The position numbers and the translations under genes are program-made. The notes under the pieces are model-generated. The model saw only the letters and a program-made list of their open reading frames with translations, made no database searches and had not been told where the DNA came from. Positions 28,118 through 41,950 of a stretch of 64,000 nt of DNA are shown here, piece after piece. How positions within the stretch are numbered: the first letter of the stretch is position 1; every line of letters starts with the position of its first letter. Origin of the DNA: Metallyticus violacea. Lineage: Eukaryota; Arthropoda; Insecta; Mantodea; Metallyticidae. Where the stretch lies: NCBI GenBank assembly GCA_030762175.1, contig CM060843.1, positions 32,871,001-32,935,000 on the forward strand, in the 5' to 3' direction.

Positions 28118-29714
28118 ATAATCTAACTAAATTAAATTTAACTAACCTAACCTAACCTAACCTAAACTAACCTAAAATAAACTAAACTAACCTAACCTAA
28201 CCTAACCAAACTAAACCTAACCAAACCTAAACTAAACTAAAGTAAACGAAACTAAACTAAACTAACCTAACCTAAACTAAACTAAATTACTAAACTAAAA
28301 TAAACTCACCTAACATAACCTAAGCTAACCTAGCCTAAACTAAACTAAAGTAAACTAAACTAACCTAACCCAACCTAACCTAAATTAAACTAAACTAAAC
28401 TAACCTAACCTAACCTAAACTAAACTAAACTAAAACAAACAGAACTAAACTAAACCAAACCAAACTAAACTAAACTAAACCATAAACTAAACTATAATCT
28501 AAACTAAACTAAATTAAAAACTAAACTATATACTAAACTAAAATAAACTAAATTAAAATAAATTAAACAAAACTAAATTAAACAAAACTAAACTATACTA
28601 AACTAAACTAAACTGAACTATAAACTAAACTATAAACTAAACGAGTAAAATCTAAACTAAACTAAACTAAACTACACTAACCTAACCTAACCTAACCTAA
28701 ACTAAACTAAACTAAACTAACCTACCTAACCTAAACTAAACTAAACTAAATTAAATTAACCTAACCTAATATAAACTGAACTAAACTAAACTGAACTAAA
28801 CTACACTAACCTAACCTAACATAACCTAACCTAACTTAACCTAACCTAAACCAAACTTAAGTAAACTAAACTAAACTAATCTAAACTAAATTAATTTAAA
28901 CTATAAACTAAACTATAAACTAAACTAAAATAAAATAAACTAAACTAAACTATCCTTACCTATCCTAACCTAAACTAAGCTAAACTAATCTAACCTAACC
29001 TAACCTAAACTACACTAAACTAAACTAAATTATAAACTAAACTAAACTATAAATAAACTAAAATAAACTAAACTAAATTAAACTAAACTAAACTAAAGTA
29101 ACCTAACTTCACCTAACCTAACCTAACCTAACCTAAACTAAACTAAACTTACCTAACCTAACATAACCTAACGTAAACTATACTAATCTAAACTAAACTA
29201 ACTAACTTAACTAAACTAAACTAAACTGAACTAAATTATCCTAACCTAAATTAAAGTAATCTAACCTAACCTAATAAACCGAAACTAAACTAAACTAAAC
29301 TGTAAAATAAACTATAAACTAAACTAAACTAAACTATAAATTATCTAAACTAAACTAAACTAAGCTAAACTAAAGTAACCTGACTTAACCTAACCTAACC
29401 TAAACTAAAATAAATTAACCTAACCTAACGTAACGTAAAGTAAACTAATCCAAAATAAACTAACTAAGCTAACCTAAACTAAACTACACTAAACTAAACT
29501 ATACTAAACTATATACTTAACTATAAATAAAACTAAACTAATTAATAAACTAAACTATAAACTAAACTAAACATAACTAAACTAAACTAAACTATAAACT
29601 AAACTAAACCATAAACTAAAATAAAATAAACTAAACTATAAATTATCTGAACTGAACTAAACTAAAGTAACCTAACTCAACCTAACCTAACCTAACGTAA
29701 ACTAAACTAAACTT
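28118..29714. repeat. Y block, copy 3
   Basis: CGAGTAAAATCT at 28642, then the S landmark 1,073 bases later at 29715. Compared with Y copy 1, several CCTAA units after the ACACTAACC word near 28674 are missing, and AACTAACTTAAC near 29206 replaces the AAGCTTAAC word, removing a HindIII-type palindrome. Confidence 0.83.
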
Positions 29715-30040
29715 ACCGAATCTAATTCAAACTAAACTAAACTAGAAACTAAAGTAAACTATAAACTAAACTATAAACTAAACTAAACTAAACTAAATTA
29801 TAAATTATCTAAACTAAACTAAACTAAACTAAAGTAACCTAACTTAAACTAACCTAACCTAACCTAACCTAACGTAACGTAAACTGTATTAATCTAAAAT
29901 AAACTAACTAAGCTAAGCTAAACTAAACTAAACTAAACTAACTTAACCTAACATAACCTAACGTAACCGAACCTAACCTAAACTAAACTAAGCTAACCTA
30001 ACCTAACCTAACCTACCTAACCTAAACTAAACTAAACTAA

Positions 30041-30065
30041 GCTAAGCTAAGCTAAGCTAAGCTAA
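30041..30065. repeat. GCTAA expanded to five units
   Basis: Five perfect GCTAA words stand where S copies 1-3 have three (326-340 in copy 1). Such a run contains AGCT palindromes and is a minor monomer variant amplified in place, as replication slippage would do. Confidence 0.88.
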
Positions 30066-30750
30066 CCTAACCTAACATAACCTAAACGAAACTAAAATAA
30101 ACTAAACTAAATTAACAATAAATTGAACTACAAACCAAAATAAATTATAAACTAATTTATAAACTATACTAAACTATTAACTAAAATAAATTAACTAAAC
30201 TAAACTAACCTAAACTAACCTAACCTAAACTAAACTAAATAAACTAAACTAGGCTAACCTTACCTAACCTAAAATAAACTAAACTACACTAAACTATTCT
30301 AAATCCAACTAAACTAAACTAAACTAACCTAACCTAACTTAACCTAACCTAACCTAACCTAAACTAAATTATACTCTACTAACCTAACATAACCTAACCT
30401 AATCTAATCTAAACTACACGAAACTAAACTAAAGTAAACTAAATTAAACTAAACTAAACTAAACTACACTAAATTAAACAATAAACTAAACTAAATTAAA
30501 CTACAAAATAAACTAAAAACTTAGCTAAACAAAACTAAACTTAACTAAACTACACTAAACTAACCTAACCTAACCTAACCTAACTGAAACTAAAGTAAAC
30601 TAAAATAAAGTATGAACTAAACTAAACTGAACTATAAACTAAAGTAAACTATATACTAATCTATAAATTAAACTTAACTAAACTAAACCATAAATTATCT
30701 AAACTAAACTAAACTAAGCTAAAGTAACCTAACTTAACCTAACCTAACCT

Positions 30751-30818
30751 AATTAAACTAAACTAAACGAACCTAACCTAACCTAATTAAACTAAACTAA
30801 ACGAACCTAACCTAACCT
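30751..30818. repeat. 34-bp tandem duplication private to S copy 4
   Basis: The word AATTAAACTAAACTAAACG at 30751 is repeated at 30785, with three CCTAA-type words between. S copies 2, 3 and 6 have it once at this place (near 12562 in copy 2). The period is 34 bases, so the pentamer register shifts by one base. Confidence 0.88.
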
Positions 30819-31281
30819 AACCTAACGTAACGTAAGCTATACTAATCTAAAATAAACAAACTAAGCTAAACTAAACTAAACTAAACTACATACTTAACTA
30901 TAAAATAAACTTATAAATAAACTAAAATAAACTAAACTATAAACTAAACTAAACTTACCTAAACTAAACTAAAGTAACTTAACCTAACATAACCTAACGT
31001 AACCGAACCTAAACTAAACTAAACTAAACTAAACTAAGCTAATCCAACCTAACCTAATATAACTTAAACGAAACTAAACTGAACTAAACTAAAATATAAA
31101 CTACAATATAAACTGAACTAAACTATAAACTAAACTGTAAACTATACTGAACTATTAACTAAAATAAATTAACTAAACTATACTAACCTAAAATAACCTA
31201 ACATAACCTAAATAGAATTAAACTAAACTAACCTAACCTAATCTAAACTTAACTAAACTAAACTTAAATAACCTAACCTGA

Positions 31282-32358
31282 CCTAACCTAACCTAAACTA
31301 ACCTAAAATAAACTAAACTAACCTAACCTAACCTAACCTAACCAAACTAAACCTAACCTAACCTAAACTAAACTAATCTAAACGAAACTAAACTAAACGA
31401 AACTAAACTAAACTAACCTAACCTAAACTAAACTAAACTAAACTCACCTAACATAACCTAAGCTAACCTAACCTAAACTAAACTAAAGTCAACTAAACTA
31501 ACCTAACCTAACCTAACCTAAACTAAACTAAACTAAGCTAACCTAACCTAAACTAAACTAAACTAAACGAAACAGAACTAATCTAAACCAAACCAAACGA
31601 AACTAAACTAAACCATAAACTAAACTATAAACTAAACTAAACTAAATTATAAACTATACTATAAACTAAACTAAACTAAATTAAAATAAATTAAACAAAA
31701 TTAAATTAAACAAATCTAAACTAAACTAAACTAAACTACACTAACCTAACCTAAGATAACCTAACGTAACCTAACCTAACCTATCCTAACCTAAACTAAA
31801 CTAAACTAAACTAAACTAAACTAACCTAACCTAACCTAACCTAACCTAAACTAAACTAAATTAAATTAACCTAAGCTAATATAAACTGAACTTAAATAAA
31901 CTATACTAAAGTAACCTAACCTAAACTAACCTAACCTAACCTAAACTAAACTTAAGTAAACTAAACTATACTAAACTAAACTAATCTAAACTAAACTAAT
32001 TTAAACTATAAACTAAACTATAAACTAAACTAAACTAAAATAAAGTAAACTAAACTATCCTAACCTAACCTAACCTAATCTAAACTAATATAACGTAACC
32101 TAACCTAACCTAAACTACACTAAAGTAAACTAAATTATAAACTAAACTAAACTATAAATAAACTAAAATAAACTAAACTAAATTAAACAAAACTAAACTA
32201 AAGTAACCTAACTTCACCTAACCTAACATAACCTAAACAAAGCTAAACTGAACTAAACTATCCTAATCTAACCTAAATTAAATTAATCTAACCTAACCTA
32301 CCGGATACTAAACTAAACTAAACTGTAAACTAAACTATAAACTAAATTAAACTAAACT
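31282..32358. repeat. Z block, copy 2
   Basis: Same order as 13166-14257, with CGAAACAG at 31568 and CGGATACTAAAC at 32302. It stops at 32358 within the word CTAAACT, where about 3,056 bases present in copy 1 are missing. Confidence 0.8.
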
Positions 32359-33798
32359 GACCTAACCTAAACTAACCTAACCTAATCAAACCTGTGCTAA
32401 ACTAACCTAACCTAACATAACCTAACCTAACCTAAACTAAACTTAAATAAACTAAACTAAACTAAGCTAATCTAAACTAAACTAATTTAAACTATAAACT
32501 TAACTATAAACTAAACTAAACTAAAATAAACTAAACTATTCTCACCTAACCTAACCTAAACTAAACTAAACTAATCTAACCTAACTTAACCTAACCTAAA
32601 CTACACTAAACTAAATTAATTATAAACTAAACTAAACTATAAATAAACTAAAATAAACTAAACTAAATTAAAGTAACATAACTTCACCTAACCTAACCTA
32701 ACCTAAACTAAACTAAAATTACCTAACCTAACCTAAAGTAAACTATACTAATCTAAACTAAACTAACTAAGCTTAACCAAAACCTAAACTAAACTAAATT
32801 CACTAAACTAAACTAAACTAAACTATACTAAACTAAACTAACCTAACCTAACCTTACCTAACCTAAACTAAACTTAACTAAACTAAACAATAAACTAAAC
32901 TAAACTAAACTATAAACTAAATTATAATCTAACTAAATTAAATTTAACCAACCTAACCTAACCTAACCTAAACTAACCTAAAATAAACTAAACTAACCTA
33001 ACCTAACCTAACCAAACTAAACCTAACCAAACCTAAACTAAACTAAACGAAACTAAACTAAACTAAACTAACCTAAACTAAACTAAACTAAATTACTAAA
33101 CTAAAATAAACTCACCTAACATAACCTAAGCTAACCTAGCCTAAATTAAACTAAAGTAAACTAAACTAACCTAACCCAACCTAACCTAAATTAAACTAAA
33201 CTAAACTAAGCTAACCTAACCTAAACTAAACTAAACTAAAACAAACAGAACTAAACTAAACCAAACCAAACTAAACTAAACTAAACCATAAACTAAACTA
33301 TAATCTAAACTAAACTAAATTAAAAACTAAACTATATACTAAACTAAACTAAACTAAATTAAAAGAAATTAAACAAAACTAAATTAAACAAAACTAAACT
33401 ATACTAAACTAAACTAAACTGAACTATAAACTAAACTATAAACTAAACGAGTAAAATCTAAACTAAACTAAACTAAACTACACTAACCTAACCTAACATA
33501 ACCTAACTTAACCTAACCTAACCTAAATTAAACTAAACTAAACTAACCTACCTAACCTAAACTAAACTAAACTAAATTAAATTAACCTAACCTAATATAA
33601 ACTGAACTAAACTAAACTGAACTAAACTACACTAACCTAACCTAACATAACCTAACCTAACCTAACCTAACCTAAACTAAACTTAAGTAAACTAAACTAA
33701 ACTAAACTGATCTAAACTAAATTAATTTAAACTATAAACTAAACTATAAACTAAACTAAACTAAAATAAAATAAACTAAACTAAACTATCCTAACCTA
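32359..33798. repeat. Partial Y block with its left flank, joined to Z by deletion
   Basis: From 32359 this corresponds to 17314 onward with an offset of 15,045, still exact at CGAGTAAAATCT (33448 versus 18403). It leaves Y near 33798 (CCTAACCTAACC where copy 2 reads CCTAACCTATCC), so the right 700-750 bases of Y and the usual Y-S join are missing. Confidence 0.82.
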
Positions 33799-34080
33799 AC
33801 CTAACCTAAACTAAACTAAACTAATCTAACCTAACCTAACCTAAACTAAACTACACTAAACTAAACTAAATTACACTTAACTAAACTAAAGTAACCTAAA
33901 TTCACCTAACCTAACCTAACCTAAACAAAACTAAACTTACCTAAAATAACCTAACCTAACGTAAACTATACTAATCTAAACTAAACTAACTAAGCTTAAC
34001 TAAACTAAACTAAACTGAACTAAACTAACCTAACCTAACCTAACCTAAATTAACCTAAACTAAACTAAACTAAACTAACC
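33799..34080. repeat. Bridge segment shared with 52.6-52.8 kb
   Basis: Roughly 33786-34023 matches 52566-52803 (offset 18,780), including the words AAACTTACCTAAAATAACC and AACTAAGCTTAAC. After 34023 the two diverge: this copy goes into CCTAA words and the P block, the other into ATGCTAACC. Confidence 0.7.
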
Positions 34081-34620
34081 TAACCTAACCTAACCTAAAT
34101 TAACTAAACTAAACTAAATTAAACCAAAATAAACTAAACAAAAACCAAACTAAACTAAACTAAACTAAACCATAAACTAAACTATAAACTAAACTAAATT
34201 AAATTATAATCTAAACTATAATCTAAACTAAAATAAACTAAATTAAAATAAATTAAACTAAACTAAATTAAACAAAACTAAACTATACTAAACTAAACTA
34301 ATTTAAACTATAAACTAAACTATAAACTAAACTATAATCTAAACTATTAACTAAACTAAACTAAAGTATAAACTAAAATATACTAAAATAAACTAAACTA
34401 TCCTAACCTAACCTAACCTAACCTAAACTTAACTAAACTAATCTAATCTAACCTTACCTAAACTAAACTAAACTAAACTAAACTAAACTAAACTAAACTA
34501 TAAACTAAACTAAATCATAAACTAAATTAAAATAAACTAAACTATAAATTATCTAAACTAAACTAAACTAAAGTAACCTAACTCAACCTAACCTAACCTA
34601 ACGTAAACTAAACTAAACTT
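34081..34620. repeat. P block, copy 1
   Basis: Left part of the second family of long repeats. The word AAAAACCAAAC at 34140 is at 55791 in the other copy (offset 21,651). Part of it resembles the A section near 8640-9160. It ends at the S landmark at 34621. Confidence 0.78.
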
Positions 34621-36485
34621 ACCGAATCTAATTCAAACTAAACTAAACTATAAACTAAAGTAAACTATAAACTAAACTATAAACTATACTAAACTAAATT
34701 ATAAATTATCTAAACTAAACTAAACTAAACTAAAGTAACCTAACTTAAACTAACCTAACCTAACCTAAACTAAACTCACCTAACCTAACCTAACCTAACC
34801 TAACGTAAACTGTATTAATCTAAAATAAACTAACTAAGCTAAGCTAAGCTAAACTAAACTAAAATAAACTAAACTAACTTAACCTAACATAACCTAACGT
34901 AACCGAACCTAACCTAAACTAAACTAAGCTAACCTAACCTAACATAACCTAACCTAACCTAAACTAAACTAATCTAACCTAACCTAACCTAACCTAACCT
35001 AACATAACCTAAACGAAACTAAAATAAACTAAACTAAATTAACTATAAATTGAACTACAAACCAAAATAAATTATAAACTAATTTATAACTATACTAAAC
35101 TATTAACTAAAATAAATTAACTAAACTAAACTAACCTAAACTAACCTAACCTAAACTAAACTAAATTAAACTAAACTAGGCTAACCTTACCTAAACTAAA
35201 ATAAACTAATCTACACTAAATTATTCTAAATGCAACTAAACTAAACTAAACTAACCTAACCTAACTTAACCTAACCTAACCTAACCTAAACTAAATTATA
35301 CTCTACTAACCTAACATAACCTAACCTAATCTAATCTAAACTAAACTAAACTAAACTAAAGTAAACTAAATTAAACTAAACTATACTAAACTACACTAAA
35401 TTAAACAATAAACTAAAGTAAATTAAACTACAAAATAAACTATAAACTTATCTAAACAAAACTAAACTAAACTAAAATACACTAACCTAACCTAACCTAA
35501 CCTAACCTAACTGAAACTAAAGTAAACTAAAATAAAGTATGAACTAAACTAAACTGAACTATAAACTAAATTATAAACTAAACTTAACTAAACTAAACTG
35601 TAAACTAAACAAAACTTAATTAAACTTAACTATACTAAACTAAACTAAACTAAACTAACCTAAACTAACTTAATGTAACCTAACCTTACCTAACCTTACC
35701 GAAACTAAACTAAACTAAACTAATCTAACCTAATCAAACTTAAACTAATCTAACCTAAACTGAACTATAAACTAAAGTAAACTATATACTAATCTATAAA
35801 TTAAACTTAACTAAACTAAACCATAAATTATCTAAACTTAACTAAACTAAGCTAAAGTAACCTAACTTAACCTAACCTAACCTAATTAAACTAAACTAAA
35901 CGAACCTAACCTAACCTAACCTAACGTAACGTAAGCTATACTAATCTAAAATAAACAAACTAACCTAAACTAAACTAAACTATATACTTAACTATAAACT
36001 AAACTTATAAATAAACTAAAATAAACTAAACTATAAACTAAACTAAACTTACCTAAACTAAACTAAAGTAACTTAACCTAACATAACCTAACGTAACCGA
36101 ACCTAACCTAAACTAAACTAAACTAAACTAAGCTAATCCAACCTAACCTAACATAACTTAATCGAAACTAAACTGAACTAAACTCAAATATAAACTACAC
36201 TATTAACTGAACTAAACTATAAACTAAGCTGTAAACTATACTGAACTATTAACTAAAATAAATTAACTAAACTATACTAACCTAAAATAACCTAACATAA
36301 CCTAAATAGAATTAAACTAAACTAACCTAACCTAACCTAACCTAAACTTAACTAAAATAAACTTAAATAACCTAACCTGACCTAACTAAATCTAACCTAA
36401 ACTAAATTAAACTAAACTAAACTAAACTAAACTAATCTAAATTAAGTAAACTAAATTAAATTAAACTAAACTAAACTAAACTAAA
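34621..36485. repeat. S block, copy 5
   Basis: Complete S copy, 1,864 bases from landmark to end. Its ACCGAATC landmark is followed by TATAAACTAAAG rather than TAGAAACTAAAG, which links it to copy 7 at 56267 and separates it from copies 1-4 and 6. Private change: a doubled CCTTACCTAA near 35684-35700. Confidence 0.85.
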
Positions 36486-37059
36486 CTTACAGAATCTAAT
36501 TCAAACTAAATTAAACTATAAACTAAAGTAAACTATAAACTAAACTATAAACTAAACTAAACTAAATTATAAATTATCTAAACTAAACTAAACTAAACTA
36601 AAGTAACCTAACTTAAACTAACCTAACCTAACCTAAACTAAACTAAACTAACCTAACCTAACCTAACCTAACGTAACGTAAACTGCATTAATCTAAAATA
36701 AACTAACTAAGCTAAGCTAAGCTAAACTAAACTAAACTAAACTAAACTAACTTAACCTAACATAACCTAACGTAACCGAACCTAACCTAAATTCAACTAA
36801 ACTAAACTAAGCTAACCTAACCTAACATAACCTAACCTAACCTAAACTAAACTAATCTAACCTAACCTAACCTAACCTAACATAACCTAAACGAAACTAA
36901 AATAAACTAAACTAAATTAACTATAAATTGAACTACAAACCAAAATAAATTATAAACTAATTTATAAACTATACTAAACTATTAACTAAAATAAATTAAC
37001 TAAACTAAACTAACCTAAACTAACCTACCCTAAACTAAACTAAACTATATTATACTATA
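36486..37059. repeat. Second, truncated S block in tandem
   Basis: S copy 5 is followed at once by a second S start, with ACAGAATCTAATTC at 36489 (variant of ACCGAATC) and GCATTAATCT near 36686. It runs only to about 37020, then switches to the C block. The other copy of this family has the same ACAGAATC start at 58120 but leaves S after about 75 bases for the E block. Confidence 0.82.
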
Positions 37060-38230
37060 AACTAAACTAAACTAAACTATATGCTAAACTAAACTAAAGT
37101 ATAAATTAACTAAACTAAACTAAACTTAACTAAAGTAACCTAACCTAACCTAACCTAACCTAACCTAAACTAAACTAAATTAACCTAACCTAAGCTTACC
37201 TGAGCTAAACTATACTAAACTAAACTAAATTAAACTAAACAAAAGTATAAACTTAACCATAAACTAAACTAAACTAAACTATAAACTAAACTAAACTAAA
37301 CTAAATTGTACAGTAAACAAAATTTAATTAAACTAAATTAAAATAAACTCAACTAAACTGAACTATGAACTAAACTAAACAAATCTAAACAATAAACTAT
37401 ACTAAACTAAAGTAAACTAACCTAAACTAACCTGACATATCCTAAACTGAACTAAACTAAATTAAACTAAACTAAACTATAAACTAAACCATAAACTAAA
37501 CTAAACTAAACTAAACAAATCTAAATTATAAACTAAACTAAACTAAAGTAAACTAACCTAAACTAACCTGACATAACCTCAACTGAACTAAACTAACTAA
37601 CTAACCTAAACGAAACTAAACTAAACTAAACTAATCTAACCTAACCTAACCTAACCTAAACGAAACTAAACTAAACTAAACTATAAACAAAACTATAAAC
37701 TAAATTACACTAAACTAAACTAAATAAATCTAAACTAGAAAACTAAACTAAACTCAACTAAAGTAAACTAATCTAAACTAACCTGACATAACTTAAACTG
37801 AATTAAAGTAAACTAACCTAAGCTAACCTAAACTAAACTAAACTAAATTCACTAAACTAAACTAAACTAAACTAACCTAACCTAACCTAAATTAACCTAA
37901 ACTAAACTTAACTAAACTAAACTATAAACTAAACTAAACTAAACTATAAACAAAATAATAATCTAACTAAATTAAATTTAACTAACCTAACCTAACTTAA
38001 ACTAACCTAAAATAAACTAAACTAACCTAACCTAACCTAACATAATCAAACTAAACCTAACCTAACCTAAACTAAACTAAACTAACCTAAACCAAACTAA
38101 AGTAAACTAAACTAACCTAACCTAACCTAACCTAACCTAAACTAAACTAAACTAAGCTAACCTAACCTAAACTAAACTAAACTAAACGAAACAGAACTAA
38201 TCTAAACCAAACCAAACGAAACTAAACTTA
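37060..38230. repeat. C block, copy 1
   Basis: Recurs at about 53745-54990 and 58870-60040. It opens with ATATGCTAAACTAAAC, then GACATATCCTAAACTG near 37434 (54102, 59227), and ends with CGAAACAGAACTAATC at 38187 (54939, 59996). It is related to the A section at 6800-8400 but clearly more diverged, so C and A share an older ancestor. Confidence 0.78.
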
Positions 38231-39007
38231 ATTATAAACTAAACTATAAACTAAACTAAACTAAATTAATATAAATTAAACAAAACTAATGAAACAAAAC
38301 TAAACTATACTAAACTAAACTAAACTGAACTATAAACTAAACTATAAACTAAACGAGACAAATCTAAACTAAACTAAACTAAACTACACTAACCTAACCT
38401 AACATAACCTAACCTAACCTAACCTAACCTATCCTAACCTAAACCAAACCTAACTAAACTACACTAAAATAACCTAACCTAAACTAAACTATAATAAATT
38501 AAATTAACCTAACCTAATATAAACTGAACTTAAATAAACTAAACTAAACTAACCTAACCTAAACTAACCTAACCTAACCAAAACTTAACTTAAGTAAACT
38601 AAACTAAACTAAACTAATCTAAACTAAACTAATTTAAACTATAAACTAAACTATAAACTAAACTAAACTAAAATAAAGTAAACTAAACTATCCTAACTTA
38701 ACATAACCTAAACTAAACTAATCTAACCTAACCTAACCTAACCTAAACTACACTAAACTAAACTAAATTATAAACTAAACTAAACTATAAATAAACTAAA
38801 CTATAAATAAACTAAAATAAACTAAACTAAATTAAACAAAACTAAACTAAAGTAACCTAACTTCACCTAACCTAACCTAACCTAAACTAAACTAAACTGA
38901 ACTAAACTATCCTAACCTAACCTAAATTAAATTAATCTAACCTAACCTAACCGATACTAAACTAAACTAAACTAAACTGTAAACTAAACTATAAACCCAA
39001 TTAAACT
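38231..39007. repeat. Y-like segment (V block), copy 1
   Basis: Contains CGAGACAAATCT at 38354, the counterpart of CGAGTAAAATCT in Y. Its partner is at 60041-60779 (CGAGACAAATC at 60196). Near 38895-38960 it has sequence up to the CCGATACTAAAC word that the partner lacks (the partner joins GAACTAAACT directly to GTAAACTAAAC near 60748). Confidence 0.68.
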
Positions 39008-40640
39008 AAACTATAAATTATCTAAACTAATGTAAACTAAGCTAAACTAAAGTAACCTAACTTAACCTAACCTAACCTAAACTAAAATGAATTAAGTTAA
39101 CCTAACCTAACCTAACGTAACGTAAACTAAACTAATCCAAAATATACTAACTAAGCTAATTAAAACTAAACTAAACTAAACTAAACTAAACTAAACTAAA
39201 CTATTCTAAACTATATACTTAAGTATAAACTAAACTAAACTAATTAATAAACCAAACTATAAACTTAACTAAACATAACTAAACTAAACTAAACTAAACT
39301 AAACTAAATTAACCTAACATAACCTAACGAACCGAACCTAACCTAAACGAAACGAAACTAAACTAAACTAAACTACATTATAAACTAAACTAAACTATAA
39401 ATTAAACTATAAACTATACTAAACTATTAACTAAAATAAATTAACTAAACTAAACTACCCTAAACTAACCTAACCTAAACTAAATTAACTAAACTGACCT
39501 AAATTACCTAACAAAAATTAACTAAACTAAACTATTCTAAATCCAACTAAATTAATCTAAACTAAATTAACTAACCTAACCTAACTTAACCTAACCAAAC
39601 CTAACCTAAACTAAACTAAACACTACTTAACTAACCTAACCTAACCTAACCTAACGTAACCTAACCTAAACTAAACTAAACTAAACTAAACTAAAACTAA
39701 AATAAATAAACTAAATTAAACTAAATCAAACTAAACTACACTAAATTAAACTATAAACTAAACTAAACTAAACTACAAAATAAACTATAAACTTAACTAA
39801 AAAAAACTAAACTAAACTAAACTAAACTAAACTAAACTAACCTAACCTAACATAACCTAATTTAAACTAAACTAAACTAAACTAAACTAAAGTATATCCT
39901 AAACTAAACTAAACTATAAACTAAATTATAAACTAAACTAAACTATAAATTAACTAAACTAAATTAAACTAAACTAACCTAACCCAACCTAACTTAACCT
40001 AACCTAATCTATTCTAAACTAAACCAACTAACCTAACTTAACCTAACCCAAACTAAACTAATCTAATCTAAATTAACTAACCTAAACTAAACAAAACTAA
40101 ACCAAACTAAACCATAAACTAATCTATAAACTAAACTAAACTATAAACCAAACTGTAAACTAAACTTAACTAAACTATACTGTAAACTTAACTAAACTTA
40201 ATTAAACTTAACTAAACTAAACTAAACTAACCCAAATTAACCTAAATTAAATTAACCTAACCTAACCTAACCCAAACTAAACTAAACTAAATTAAACTTA
40301 ACTAACCTAAACTAAACTAAACTAAACTATACTAAACTAATCTAAACTAAACTGCACCATAAACTAAACTATAAACTAAACTAGACTATAATCTTAACTG
40401 TAAACTAAATTAAACTATAAACTAAACTATAAACTAAATTTAACTAAACTAAACTAAACGAGCCTAACCCAACTTAACCTAACTTAATCTAAACTAAAAT
40501 AAAGTAAACTAATCTAACCTAAACTATCCTAGCCTAACATAACCTAAATGAAACTAAACTATACTAAACTTAACTAAATTAAAAAAACTAAACTAAACTA
40601 AACTATAAACTAAACGAAACAAATTAAACTAACCTAAGCT
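39008..40640. repeat. D block, copy 2
   Basis: Same order as 14258-15890, with GCAC at 40353 and TAGACTATAATCTTAACTG after it. Compared with copy 1 it has more ACTAA units near 39166-39200 (seven perfect CTAAA) and AGTATATCC near 39891. Offset to copy 3 is 21,783 at GCAC. Confidence 0.8.
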
Positions 40641-41639
40641 AACATAACCTAGCCTAAACTAACCTAACCTAAACTAAAAAAAACTAACCTAAGCTAAACT
40701 AACCTAAACTAAACTAAACTAAACTAACCTAACCTAACCTAAATTAAATAAACTATCCTATGCTAACCTAACCTACCCAAACTAAATCTAACCTAAACTA
40801 AACTAAACTAAACTAAACGAAACTAAACTAAACTAACCTAACCTAAACTAAACTAAACTACTAAACTAAAATAAACTCACCTAACATAACCTAAGCTAAC
40901 CTAACCTAAACTAAACTAAAGTAAACTAAACTAACCTAACCCAACCTAACCTAAATTAAACTAAACTAAACTAAGCTAACCTAACCTAAACTAAACTAAA
41001 CTAAACTAAAACAACAGTACTAAACTAAACCAAACCAAACTAAACTAAACTAAACCATAAACTAAACTATAAACTAAACTAAACTAAATTAAAAATTAAA
41101 CTATATACTAAACTAAACTAAACTAAATTAAAATAAATTAAACAAAACTAAATTAAACAAAAGTAAACTATACTAAACCAAACTAAACTGAACTATAAAC
41201 TAAATTATAAACTAAACGAGTCAAATCTAAACTAAACTAAACTAAACTACACTAACCTAACCTAACATAACCTAACCTAACCTAACCTAACCAAACCTAA
41301 CCTAAACTAAACCAAACTAAACTAAACTAATCTAAAATAGCCTAAACTAAACTATAAACTTAAGTATAAAATAAACTAAAGTAAACTATAAACTAAAACT
41401 AAACTAAACTAAACTATCCTAACCCAACCTAACCTAAACGAAACTAAACTAAACTAAACTAAACTAACCTAACCTAAACTAAACTAAACTAAGCTAAAAT
41501 ATAAAATAAACTAAACTATAATCTAAACTATAAACTAAACTAAATTTAACTAAACTATAAATTAAATAAACTAAATTAAACTAAACTAAACCAAATTAAC
41601 CTAACCAAACCTAACCTAACTTAACCTAATCTAAACTAA
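40641..41639. repeat. Y-like mosaic
   Basis: Pentamer DNA only. The part to about 40790 matches 62421-62660. From about 40850 to 41220 it resembles the left half of Y, ending in CGAGTCAAATCT at 41218, which is also at 52206. After that it changes to TCTAAAATAGCC-type sequence resembling A near 3705, then to a piece like 17155-17270 (near 41512-41630). Confidence 0.62.
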
Positions 41640-41950
41640 ACGAAAATAAAATAAACTAAGCTAAACTAAACTAAGCTAAACTATACTAAACCATAAACCA
41701 AAGTAAACTAAACTATAAACTTATCTATACACTAAACTAAACTAAACTAAATTAACGAAACTATAAACTAAACTAAAATTAGCTAAACTCAACTAAACTA
41801 ACCTAATCAACCTAACCTATCCTAACCTAAACTAAACTAAACTAAGTTAACATTAACTAACCTAACCTAACCTAAATTAAACTAAACTAAACTAAACAAT
41901 AAACTATACTAAACTAAACTAACCTAACCTAACCTTACCTAACCTAAACT
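41640..41950. repeat. Low-copy pentamer segment
   Basis: No second copy of this order seen by eye. Words include AAATTAACGAAAC, AAAATTAGC, CTAATCAACC and AAGTTAACATTAACTAACC. The composition is the same as its neighbours, so it looks like a remnant of a block not otherwise sampled here rather than an insertion. Confidence 0.5.

Larger units (their letters stand above)
29715..31281. repeat. S block, copy 4, with internal deletion and early end
   Basis: Begins as a normal S copy (ACTAGAAACT at 29741). It lacks about 201 bases at 30629: the other copies have two ACTGAACTATAAACTA words 201 bases apart (12236 and 12437 in copy 2), and here only one remains. It carries a private 34-bp duplication and a five-fold GCTAA run. 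Near 31281 it leaves S early, after ACCTGACCTAAC, and joins Z. Confidence 0.85.
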
